In this document: piece by piece, positions 36,159-47,572 of the stretch
Numbering within the stretch: position 1 is the stretch's first letter
Layout of the letters: each line of letters starts with the position of its first letter
Source of the DNA: Klebsormidium nitens
Lineage: Eukaryota; Streptophyta; Klebsormidiophyceae; Klebsormidiales; Klebsormidiaceae
Reading direction: 5' to 3'
DNA: 64,000 bases
NCBI GenBank assembly: GCA_000708835.1
Contig: DF237319.1
Span: forward strand, 27,340 to 91,339
Notes under the pieces: model-generated
Told to the model about the DNA's origin: nothing
What the model saw: only the letters and a program-made list of their open reading frames with translations
Databases searched by the model: none
Program-made: the position numbers and the translations under genes

Positions 36159-38157
36159 CACGGGGGTTCCTACCAATTGTACAGCGGCGCATACCAACCA
36201 GGATACCACTCGGCTCCAACAAACTGCAATCTTCCAGGCCCTTGGCGGGTTCACATGTTGTGAAATTCTCAACTATCCCATGGTCATGTTCCTCGAGCAA
36301 TATACTGTGGCATGGCCATAAATGGACCGATTCTATATGTGCGGCGGCGTTGGCACCGCGCGGGTTTGAGGACTTGGTCTGCGGATATTGCGATTCAATT
36401 ACCTACATGTACGTGGTGGATTATTTCCAGAGGCATGCTTTCACACGGTCATGCAGCGCATCAGATCATCATACTTTCGTAATTGTGGATGCTCGTTGTT
36501 TTGCAGTCGTCTCAGGGCATGTGCCCCCGTCGTTTAGGTAACATGCTCTTCCGCCATTGAGTTAGCATTCCGCTCAAAACACCATGGAAAATCTTGTCGA
36601 TATCATGTAGGTACATAAAATATGCAAACCCCAAATCACCAAGAATGCGGGTAATTGCACTTGGCAACGACGTATCATGCCGCATAGCTTATCCACATTT
36701 GTATGCTTAGTGCCGGCCCGGCCGCAGGAGCAAGTATGCAATCAAGCGGGGAGACACTACTCATTACAGCCCCTGCACACTTTGCTAAACAGGTGCCATG
36801 CCCACTAATTGAAATTGATAGTATGCTGAAGCAATCAATAGAACATGTGATGACAGTCAGAATAAAAACACCTCTGGTTCAGACATGCTCCACTTCTCCC
36901 TTGTATGCTGGCCTTGTAAGCCTATGGGATCTACTCTGTGACCAGACCCATTGACCAGACACCTTTGAGAAAAAAACAGCACAATATAACTAGGAAGACC
37001 AGTGATCTGCGAAGATTAGATTACTGATCCCAATAGCACAAGATTTGATCTAACCAAGTGCGGAAAACACGGCATCAACAGACATACAGAACAGTCTAAG
37101 TGTCTCATGCAGAATTGCCGCAGATCTCAAGCTCGATAGAGAGACTGGAACTTTCAATGACCAGTGGGGCTTTGCCTTCAATTAACCAAGCCAAGTCATT
37201 GAGGCGCATTTCAACACCCACTGCAAGAGTGCTGCCACAAGCGCAATGGTGCAGACCTGGTCACGCCAAACCTTCAACTTTCTTTTTACAAAACCAGAAT
37301 ACTGGAGATAACTTTGCAGTAGTGCATTGGCCTGCCCTGCCCCGCCAGACTTTACAATAGATCTCCTGCTTCGAGACAAATGAACCGCAAGGGTACAAAA
37401 CTGCCAACAACAACAGACTGCTAAGGGTGCTGGAAAGTATTCAACTTGTTACCAGTTCAGGACAACCTATCTCCTCCCATATGTTTGAAGGCAACCCTAA
37501 TCACTCCTGCCCAGCTTTTTTGTCAAACTGTCCAATGTTGGGCCAAGTTTCAAATTGCTCATAGTGACAGCAAAAACCCTTGCAGAGATGCATCCATAAT
37601 GATCTCCTAGGAAAAGCCATAATATGAAGACTGGGAAATACTTAGCGGATGAAGGCGCCAAAATGGAATCCGGAACAGCAAACCAGCAGTTTGACATATC
37701 CTTGAAAAAGTAAAAACTGCAAATCCTGGTGTCAGGAGTCTCAATCAAGCGGACTATCCGAAAAGTGCACATGTCTCACACCAGAAAGGAGATCCAGACC
37801 CTATTCATGAGCACATACATCAAAGCCATGAAAGGAGCCACAAATTCTCAGAAAGCGGCATCCAACACAATGCAGGGCATAGTTACTTGTAAAAAAGCAA
37901 GCGGCACGCTTGGCTTGGAAAACTTCCCAATCTGGTCAACACAAGGACAGTGCATATATGACAGTGTACAGTGTACAATTAAATGTCCTACAAAGCTCTA
38001 CTCAACCCTATACTTGGCTGCAACGTCGTTGTTAGCATTCAGCACCAGCCTGGGCAACAAGACTGACCTCTCTCTCGCGCCGCCAAACCCGACCTGTGGG
38101 CGGGCTGATGCATTTGCATTATGCTGTAATTGCTTTCCCGCCCCTACGCTAACCCCT
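36159..38157. other. Convergent intergenic region VPS4 / PsbY
   Basis: Two kilobases between two gene ends; AT-rich in part. No spliced or single-exon coding sequence, tRNA or repeat family recognised. Confidence 0.5.
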
Positions 38158-38997
38158 CTACTTGTTCTTGGCCAGTGCCTGCTCCAGTTGTCTTAGCGCC
38201 GGCTTCAGGATGTTGAATGCAACCCAGCCTAGGGCGGGAGCCAGAACCAAGAGGAGGATGAGTGGTCGGGAATCAGTCCCCTCCGCCAGCTGAGCAAACT
38301 CCTGAGCGGCATCCGCTGATGACGGCCCTGCGAGAGCGGACGCCACCGCCCCCAACCCGATCGCCCCGATCACGCCCTTCTTGTTTGTCATTTTCTTGAA
38401 CTGGTTAAGAGCCGGCTGCAGGATGTTGAACAGCACCCAGCCAACCGCAGGCCCCAAGACAACCAAGAGGATCAGGGGCCGGTAGTCGGCACCCTCGGCC
38501 AGCTGTGCGAATTCCTGAGCGGCATCAGCAGAAGGGGCAGCGAACAGAGACGCAGCGGCGCCAAGCCCCAAGCCCCCGACAACAGCCTTTGCGCCCCGCA
38601 TTTTGTTGAACTGGTTGAGACCGGGCTGCAGGATGTTGAAGAGAACCCAGCCAATGGCAGCTGCTAGGGGGAAGAGCAGGAGGGCGGGACGAGCATCGGT
38701 TGCGATTGTCATGACTTCTTGGGCGGCGTGGGCGGAGGGAGAGGTGGCCAGCATAGAGAAGAGGCTGGCCGCAAGAGCAGTGCCTGCGGAGGCATGGAGA
38801 GACTCGCTGCTCACTGCGGGGGTGACAGCCCGGCACTCCTTAGTTTCTAGGGAGGCACGGACCCCAAACTTTGACACATTTCTCCTGGGGAGGACCACAG
38901 GCCTGACGGCGGCCTTTGAGGAGGCGCCGATGGCCGCTCCGCTCGACAGAGCGAGCTGCGAGAAGCAGACCTTTGACGCGGCGATGGTGGCAGCCAT
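38158..38997 (-). CDS. PSBY: PsbY precursor polyprotein with three PsbY units, intronless
   Basis: PsbY is a small single-helix subunit of photosystem II beside cytochrome b559. The 279-residue precursor (start at 38997; an upstream in-frame ATG at 39075 would add 26 residues) begins with a chloroplast transit peptide (MAATIAASKVCFSQLALSSG). Three units follow, each with a hydrophobic helix and the signature GWVxFNILxPxLxQ, at about residues 104-124, 174-194 and 245-265. Each is preceded by a hydrophobic Gly/Ala segment ending in a thylakoid-processing-type site: AHAAQE near 90, ADAAQE near 158 and ADAAQE near 229. Flowering-plant psbY, as I recall, encodes two units per precursor, so three is unusual. 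Units 2 and 3 share the leader QEFAQLAEG and are closest to each other, suggesting an internal duplication. Confidence 0.93.
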   Translation of the reverse strand: MAATIAASKVCFSQLALSSGAAIGASSKAAVRPVVLPRRNVSKFGVRASLETKECRAVTPAVSSESLHASAGTALAASLFSMLATSPSAHAAQEVMTIATDARPALLLFPLAAAIGWVLFNILQPGLNQFNKMRGAKAVVGGLGLGAAASLFAAPSADAAQEFAQLAEGADYRPLILLVVLGPAVGWVLFNILQPALNQFKKMTNKKGVIGAIGLGAVASALAGPSSADAAQEFAQLAEGTDSRPLILLLVLAPALGWVAFNILKPALRQLEQALAKNK

Positions 38998-39743
38998 TGT
39001 GCTCTTCCAGACACACCTGACGACAGCAGAGGGCCGAAGGTGAGAGGAGGCACTTGGCGTGCGACAGGAATGCAATGGAGGGGCGCAGAGGGCAGATTCA
39101 GCACAATGCAGGGAACCACATTCGCTGGGAAGGTGGTCAGAGCACCAAATCCGTCTTCTCCAAAGACTTATACAGCTATCTCTGCTCGGACGATTCGATT
39201 TCGATACCGATCATGGCACTGAAATTTATCGGAATCGAAGGCTTGGGGTAAGTGATTACGCCTGCAAAAACCAGACAAAAAGCACATGCGATCCGAGGGC
39301 TCTCGGAACGTGTGGCTCTGAACGGACGGCGCAGAGGCGGATAGGAAATCCTGCCACACATCCGATTTGCATTCGTGTCTGCCAGAAACGAAAGTTCGGA
39401 AAGTTCCAGAGGGCCGGCAGTGGGCACCCTTGGTCGAACCCCCAACGACCTTCAAACTACTTTGGACGTCGACGTGCCTGCTAATGAATGCAAGCTGTAA
39501 CAAAAACTTCAAAGTTTCTGCACGAGTCTAGTTTGGCGTTTATCTAGTACCGTATTTTTTTCCTATACCCACGGTGGCGCTCTCGTACAATCGAACAGGA
39601 AGCTGCCTGGAGAAAGGAGGAGTCGTCCACCTTGCAGTGCGGTTTTGAATCGATGATCCCTCATTGCACTTGGTTGAGCTGGATTCAGGGTTTGTGGTTG
39701 ATGTTGGCTTGCTGGCGGTGGTGTAGGCTTCACCACTGTAGTT
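38998..39743. other. Divergent intergenic region PsbY / AUG6
   Basis: About 750 bp between opposing start codons. No third coding sequence seen; open frames here lack splice sites or recognisable content. Confidence 0.5.
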
Positions 39744-42700
39744 ATGGAGGATGATCCGCAGGCGCAGATCTTTGCGGTGGAGAGTGCCTTCTACAGCAAT
39801 TGCCTGCTTCTGGGGTATGATGCTGCGAAGACAGGGGTAGAACTCGCACGTCACATGTTCCGCCACTCCAACCCTAAAGGTGGAGAAGCTGTGCTGTACT
39901 TCCTGCTGTCATGCATTCGGCCCCTGCAATTTCAAAAGGTAATGTGGCCACCCCTCTATCTTCTTTTCTGATCCAGTGTCCACCTCGCTCTTTGAGATCA
40001 AAATGGTTTTCTAGTCAACATCCATCTTGTAGCAGCCACATTGGTGGTGCCCCCTTCAAATCAGTGAACGGTTTTTCACTCTGGTATTGTGGAAATTGCG
40101 GTGATTCACGAGATTTCATCTGCATTTAAGCTGTGCTCTTTTACAGGACAGGATCAAAAGGCTTGAACATATTTCGATGCCAAGAAGAGCATCTGACGGT
40201 GCTATCTGTGCAGGACTTCCATGGAGTATGGCCAATCTTTGACGCAAGACAAGCTCGTGACTTCCGCAAGGTAAGACCTGGAGCAAAGCTCTCAACAATA
40301 TGACAGAGCTTTCTTTCAGACGGCAACACTCGAGTTAGACCGTCAAATCTGCTTCAGGGTGCCTCAATTTTTATCCCCCTAGTCAAGTTGGAATAATTTT
40401 CGACGATCTTGGTGATACAGGTTGTACAGAACTTGCTGGCTGAACTGGAGGCATCCAAAGACCTTCCACGCAGCAACTCACGACTTTCCTCTCTGGCAAC
40501 ATGCTGCGGCGAACGGTAAGTTCTCGCTGGTATTACTATTAAAACCAAAGTGAAGACTTAATTCCTCGATCTTCTCACATTGAGCTTTTCAGCGATGCGC
40601 GACCAATCTCTGTGGAGGAAGATCAAGGCGATCATTTCTCTGCCCCACAGGTAGTACGTCAGTTTGTACCACTCCACAAGAGTGATGTGACGAGCGAGAA
40701 TGAATGCAGTATTGGAGTGTTGAATTTCCACTGACTTGCATGAGGGGCACAGACTCGAACCTCAGAAATTGGTTATGTCGTCTTGACTGGTAGTCAGAAT
40801 CAGCAACTGTCCTTCTCAGGTTCATCGAGTTGGTCTGGCAGCTCTCGGCGCACGCGCTAAGGGAAGTGCTTCTGCGGATGTCTGACGTTCGTCAGGCGCA
40901 AGTCCCTGTCCCATTGACCGAGGTAGCACAGCAAGCCGAGTATGCCTCGGCTCTCTTACCCATTACAAAGGTACGCCCCTTGCGACCATGGACAAATTGT
41001 GATTGCACCGTCTGTATTCTTACATGACTTGAGCAGGCATCACTGATCTGGATGATATATGTCGGAAGAAGTCTCCTAAGAAGCAATGCCTTGAAAGCCC
41101 CTTCTGTTGGCCGGTGTTGACTAACTCGAGCCTTGTGAAAGGCAGTAGACCGCATGAAAGCGTCTGAATGCCCATTGCCACACTCAGAAACCTCACTTGC
41201 TCAAGGGCTTGCCTCGCAGAAAGTTGCACTCCGCACATGCCGGATGTTGTCATGTCCTGCAGGCTCGCATTGCGTTGCAGCGCAAAAAGTTTCTGACCTC
41301 CGCAGCAGCGGCTGTGGAGCGCCAGGACGAGTGGGCCGGCCTAGCAGACGAGATCACAGCAGAGCACAGGGCCCTCACAGCAGAGCAGGTGCGTGAGTCT
41401 TCCAAAAGGCAGGGTCTCGATCAGGGGGATATCCAGTACGATGTGCACAATTAGGATATGTCGTTTTGGTCATACTTGAAGGCCTCCCCGGCGTTACGAA
41501 AGGGCTTACGATGGGAAGTACAAATATGGACGAGTCAGTTGTTTTGATATCTTCAAAACACGATCGTGTTGCCTTGGATATCTTGGTCTGGGCTTCCTAG
41601 ACAAAGTCGAAACCCCAATGTTCACAGGCTAAGTGCTGAATTACTGCCGCCACTTCGGATTACATCAGAAGACGCCTCTGGGCCATCCTGAGTGTCCCGG
41701 AGTGCTTCTCAAAAACCAGCAAACATTTCTTCGTCTTACCTCGCCCACGAGTTGGCAAAAACCTCCAGATGCAAACGGCAATCAAACCTGTCATAATGCC
41801 TTTCTACCAAGTACTAATTGCGTCTTTTCCACAGGCGTTACTTCAGCAGCAACTCCAAGCAGCATGGCTGGCTGCCACGGGGGGCCTTGCCTCTACCGTT
41901 AATGAGAAGGTGAAGCTGACAGTGAGGGCCAAGGAGGTGAAGTTGGCAACCGGCCTCTGGGCGTCCCTGATGAAACACACCGGTGAGGGGCGAGTTGTAG
42001 TCCGTCTCTGCTATTCGAAACAAGGATCTAGAAGCCTGTGTAAGTCCGGAGTATGCTCTTGGCTTGGATGAGGGGTTCGAAGTATCCTTTGCGACTGGAA
42101 CGATTAAGCGTGGGTTGTTGCTCGTGCACAAAAGGAAACGAGACCGAGTACTTCCCGTCATTAGACCATCCAACGTGCCATCGTTTAGAAAACATGGAAC
42201 CAATCTTTTGTCTCAATTTTCGACACAAAGAGGAAATTGGAAGTCAACAAGCGACAGAGTCTGCTTCGAACCCGTCCTCGTACCTATTCAAATTTCCTTT
42301 TCTGCAGAGGAGAGCCAGAGAATGACGTCAGGTCATCTGCAAGATGTGTTGACACTGCGGGAGCATAGGTACGCTTTCCTTAGGATACAGAAACCCATGT
42401 GCTTGCGAAATGCTGTCTTCGTGAACGAACAACTGTCCTTTCTGCTTTTACCAACGTCCGACTGCTTGTCCCACGTCCGTACCCAATCAACTTCAGCGGC
42501 TGTGCTTTGCTGGGTTGATATCCATAAGGTTTTCCTTTGGCTTTATCTGGGAACCCCTTCTGTGTGATGAGACTAAGGCTCGCCTCCTTTCTGAGACTCC
42601 TCACTCTTTCCAACTAGATTCCTCCAGTATAGCTTCTCGTAGAGCCTCAAACAGTATTTACTGAGCCATTGCATACAAATGACCAACAAAAAGGTAACAT

Positions 42701-45700
42701 TCTCGAGAACCCTCTGACAGAAGTTCCGAATCTTGTTTTGCAATAAGGCCTACGTTGAAGTGCATCACTTCCGCCGGCTGGTAGATACTACATCAAACCC
42801 CCAAAAAAGTATATCACTCGGCCCCTGGGCAGTGATCTATTCAAAGTAGCGTAGTTTCACTGGAACATGATACGGACAACAATTCCTCTGACGGTTCTCT
42901 TTTTCTTACCGGAAGCCTTCTTGGAATGTCCAGGTATCGCATCGATGGCGCCGCTCTCCGAGAAGCCATGCAGTCCAGCGACCAAGCTCAGCCCTCCGAT
43001 TTCGCTCGCCGGAACGACCCTTCCGCCACCGGACGTCCGGAACACGATACAGTCGGACACGTGGCTGGCGTCCGAAAAGTTGCGGCGGAGCCTTTGGACG
43101 TGGTGGACATGCTGCAAAGCTGGACGGGTGCGCTGCAGGCGTCGCAACAACAGCTGCAGCAGGTGAGGGGCCCTTCTGCATTCCGTTTGTGCTCGAAGCA
43201 CCCCAGCCGTTGGGATTCTGCTTGGAGCTTTCCAGCCGTTGATTTGTTTTTCGAGCATCCCAGCCATTGGAGCCTTGATTGAAGCATCTAGCCGTCGGAT
43301 TGCATTCAGAGGTTCCCTGCCGTCGGATTTTGAGTGGAGCATCCCAGCCATCGGAGTGTGATCGAAGCATCCCAGCCCCCGAGGTGCAGTCAGAAAGTGG
43401 ACTATAATTGAGGCCCTCACGAGGCGTTTTTCCTTGGATCGATTTTCCGTGGTCCCGTCTACTAATGGTTCGTCGAAGATCAGGTGGGACTTGCGTGAAA
43501 CTCGTACGCTTTTGTTCAGCAGCTGCATGTGTTTCCAAGCGAGATCTTATATGTGTTGGGAGGCGGCGGTCTTCAGACGAGAATCGTTAAAGTCATCCCT
43601 TCAAGGATAGGTTTGTTCGTACTTTTTGCCCTAAACGCCAATACCGGCAGCTTGCGTAGACCGCTGACGACGATGCCAGGATCCGATTCATTTCCATCTT
43701 TTCTTTCATCTTCAGGTCAGGTGCATATTTGGAGCGGCCAAGCCTCTTCTGGATCACGCGTTCCAACCGTCGAAATGTCCGACCGTAATCCATCATCTCC
43801 TTCGACACTCCCTTTTTTCTATTATTTATTAGAAGACGCCAAAGCTCGTCTTCTCCAACCGGTCCGACATTGGAATCTCGTCGGTCTCTGCAGGGCAATG
43901 GCGTCGGTCCGATCATCAGCGACGGCGAGGGCAGTCACGGCCAAGCACTGGAGAATGCCCTGGCCGAGCACAAGAAGCACCTCGCAAATTTGCAGGCGAG
44001 AGCGCGCACTCTGCGCTTTTCTTTTTGAAAGGAGCAAACACCCGCACGCAAAAACTATCCCTAAAGAGAGTGGCGTAGACCTCATTAGCGTCAATATCCG
44101 TTAAGATTTTGTGCTTCGACGTGACTATCCTAAGGCACTTACTGCTACGACTTTCGTCCGTACCAAATATTTCTCCAGCCATGTGCACGAGGCTTCGCAT
44201 GTCCTCATGCCAGGTAACTTTGTGTGCCGGGGGAGCTTTTGGACTAGGGGCTTTGCAAATCCAATTGCAGCTTATGCATAAATCCGCGACAATCCATGAA
44301 GTTTTCTGCGGTGGAACGACGGTGGGATTGACTTTCGGTGCGTTTTGCAGGCTCTTGTTTCTGCCCTGAAAGAGCAGACACCGAAGTCGGAGAGCACCGT
44401 GGACCTTCTGCGGGAGCAAGTGGCAGAGGCCATGGCCGAGTCGTCGCAGGTAGGGGGGACTCCTTTCCTCTTTGAATCTGCTCGTTTTCGACTTCGTTAT
44501 ACATTCAGACCCCGGGCGAAAACCAGGGCAGAGAAGCAGACCTGTAGCTTTGGAGCAAGGTCGAAAGGCGGCGTAGGTTTCTTGCCATGTCGTGATTGAA
44601 GAAAGTGCTGTCGACGGGAGCGCGATTGTTGAACCCTTCTGTGAGTGCAACATAATGGGTTCGTCATGCGCTGATTCTTTATTAGGATGGAAAGGAAGAG
44701 AAGTGATTACGGCCCTCTTTTGTGCCCTCATCTCTCTGTTGCCGTGTCGATGAAATGATTCCCCATACATTGCTGCTCAAGTAGTGTCCTTTCCTTCTGG
44801 CCACAAGAACTGAAAATTGTTCGCTCGTTCAATTACCGCCCAAAATCGCCCAGGAGTCGCACGACGAGTCTGGTGCAATCCCGTCCCAACCTTTTCCCTT
44901 CTTGCAGGCGGGCGGTCCCCTAAGCGAACCCCCCTTCACTCCGGGTCGCAGACCGGGCGCACGCCTTCCGGACGAACGCTCCAAAAGCGCCCGGTTGCAG
45001 CTTGTACCGCCCACGCCTGCTATGAAGCTCGGGGGCAGACAGCCGTCGGGAAAAGTTGCTCCGGGCTCGCTGAGTTCCCTCGATGAAGCTGGTAATGACC
45101 AAGAGGACAAGGAGGCGAACGATTCGGAAGGGGCGAAAGGAAGGAGCCGGGTCGGGACTCGAATGCTCGGGAGCCTTTTCGAAAGCGAACCGGGCGCTTC
45201 AGGGAATCTGCAGAACGTCGACGAGTTGAGGCGTTCGATTCGGCATGCGGCGGCGGCCCGGCAGGAGGAGAGACACGTGGCAGCAGCTGCGCCGATGACA
45301 GCTGGCAGCCGCAACCAGCCGTTCGTGACCCCCGCCGCGGCGCTGCACAGCTTCAAAACCCCGCGCTTTGGAAGCGCGGTGACCGGTAGTTCGCGACCCG
45401 GGGTGGTGGCTCGGCTGGACATGGACAGGGGAGTGCCCGGAGGGAGAGCAACCGGGCAGTCTAGCGCAAGGGGCATGCCGCCGCCTAGAGACGTAACAAC
45501 CGGGCGGCTAAGAAACAGACCGGTGGGTTCAGCTCAGCCGCACCAGGAACTAGGTCGAGCGGGAAAAGCGCAGGTTTTGCGGAGAGATGAAAACGATGCC
45601 CGCAAAAACAGCAGTAGCATTGCGCTCGAATCCAGCGGGGCGCAAGCGGCTGAGAGCTTCCCGCAGCAGCGAGGGGGCCCAGCGTGGAGTTCTGCGGATG

Positions 45701-46478
45701 ATGACGTCATGTCCGAGCGGCCGAGGAGCGCCCCGTTCCGCCCCGCGGGTCAGCCGGTTGTTTCTCAAGCGGAGCACGGCTTCGACGAGGACCGGTCGTC
45801 CGAGTATTCGGGGTTAGACACCGGTTTAGGGCAAGGGTTAGATGACCGGGGCTTCGATGGCTCGGGTCGGAGGCCTCGGGAAAGCAGCGCGAGCCGGCAG
45901 TCGGTGTCCGGGTGGCCGCCAGAGCGCGTTTTGTCGCCGCCGCTGCAGTTGGAGGTGGATATGGCGGGAGATGACCCGGATGACATCTTCGATCTTCTAG
46001 GCGAGTTTCTTTCCACTTTTCTTGAGCAGACCGTGTTCTTGCTAGACAAGCAGATGCCTACATGGATGAAAGGGGTCACTCAAGACAAAACAATGCCGCT
46101 GGCTCCTGTTTTTTGCCGCCTGCTCCTATCTGCTGACAGTCATCTCCGTTCTCAAGAGAACGGAGATGACTCGAGCTGCCTTGAAACCAAATCGAAATCT
46201 GAAAGGGCAGAAACTTATTCGGATGCACCGCAGCCGTCCTTGAGCATGTGTCAATATAGACCTTCTTACTACTTTTGGACAGCGGTCCGGGTAGTGCACC
46301 CAAAAGCTGACCGGCTGCGGCGTCCCTATGCTGGTTGCTTCCTGCACTGAAAACTTAATAGACTTCGTCTGACTCAAATTTTCGGTTGTGCGCAGCTCCT
46401 CTGAAAGCTCAAGACCTGAACTTCTACAGTCCACGCGGCGCACAACAGACTGGGCGCTCGTCGCCCTCTGGTCCGTAG
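39744..46478 (+). CDS. AUG6: Augmin complex subunit 6 (AUG6/HAUS6), 12 exons, complete
   Basis: Augmin recruits gamma-tubulin to the sides of existing microtubules in spindle and phragmoplast. Exons: 39744-39938, 40214-40270, 40421-40515, 40820-40970, 41263-41388, 41835-41982, 42308-42368, 42934-43162, 43894-43995, 44351-44449, 44908-46000 and 46396-46478 (2439 nt, 812 residues). The N-terminal HAUS6 domain is clear: [82 protein letters not shown] and ASALLPITK, all close to plant AUG6. A helical middle ([17 protein letters not shown]) and a long disordered exon 11 follow, ending [12 protein letters not shown] and DIFDLL/APL, again as in plants. The introns after exons 9 and 11 have GC donors (CAG/GCGAGA, TAG/GCGAGT); no GT fits and the conserved protein continues across both. 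Confidence 0.95.
43190..43385. repeat. Degenerate ~29-bp minisatellite in AUG6 intron 8
   Basis: About seven imperfect copies of a unit like GAAGCATCCCAGCCGTCGGA followed by TTTTGATT, unit length 26-31 bp. Confined to the intron. Confidence 0.8.
46138..46171. repeat. Perfect 16-bp inverted repeat with 2-bp loop
   Basis: AGTCATCTCCGTTCTC (46138-46153), AA, then its exact reverse complement (46156-46171), within AUG6 intron 11. It would form a long hairpin in RNA or a cruciform in DNA. Confidence 0.97.
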
Positions 46479-47572
46479 ACACCACACTTGACGTCCTGGG
46501 AACTTTCGAGCAAGAACCTGTACTTTGAACGCAATGATCATCGCAAGAGGTCTAAGCACACAGTGCAAGCTCTTCAGGCTGTTGAATGCTGGACTTTCGA
46601 TCACAGCAAATATCAGGTGCTGGCGACCCTTAAGTTCGCCTAACGTGCTTTCTCGATGAGCTCAACCTGCTTTGACAGGGCTTGCGAATGGTACGCGTGG
46701 CTGTACGTTACGAATGAAAGAGGTTAACCTGGAAGAGCAGTTGCTAGGGCCGGGTACGCTTGTTTCGTGTGCTCACTACACATAACATGTTGCCAACAGC
46801 TGGAAACTGCAGCAATGCAACAGCTTCGGTCTGATTTGGTGATCTGGCCGGCGCTGCGTGCATTCGCTTAACTGGCAAGCCTAGTGTGGTAGACATACGC
46901 GGACGGTAATAAGTTACGAATCATCTAACTGCAGTACTAGTCGCACAATAAAGCATGACGGGGTATGTACCCCATGCGGCCGCCATTGCAAATCGACGAT
47001 CGCCGCTATGAATTATCGAACGTGCATACATACAGTGGTACACGCCAGGTGCATCATACCGCGAGCATGTGGTCTGCAACCATGCACGTGCATATCTGGA
47101 CTTTACTCGAATGATTAATTAGAGCTGAAAAGCAAATGTGCAAGTAATATTCAACTTGTACAGGTCAGTTCATGCCATGTGGTCGGAGACTTTTTGTTGT
47201 CTGACAAGAGGGAGGGCTTAAGTACATTAATTACGCTACTGGGTACTCGATGGCGGATCCATACAGGAAGATGTAAGGGTCAGAAGAAAGAAGACTAGCC
47301 TCACACCCAGATTCCACTTAGCAGAAAAGTTCCCTGCTGATCGTCGCCTGGGGCCATCTGGTTCAGATCTGGCCCGTGACTTGCATTGCCAGCCTACCGT
47401 ATCCTCGAACCATGACTCGGAACATCTACAGTAATAGCAGTCAAGTAGCCTACTCAAGGTGCTGTTTTCAACGGTCATCAGATCGACGGTCTGTGTACAC
47501 AAGAGCTATGTAACATCCTCTCAAAGTCGCCAGAGACTTACAAACAACTAGAGTCAAGAGTAACAAGAGTTC
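46479..47572. other. Convergent intergenic region AUG6 / EsV-1-7 gene A
   Basis: About 1.1 kb of non-coding DNA; nothing recognisable beyond AT-rich stretches near 46880-47160. No remnant of extra EsV-1-7 repeats follows the stop of gene A. Confidence 0.5.

Noticed and set aside
38998-39075. Upstream in-frame ATG of PsbY
   Set aside because: The added 26 residues (MHSCRTPSASSHLRPS...) look less like a conserved start than MAATIAASKV, which begins a typical transit peptide; kept as an alternative only.
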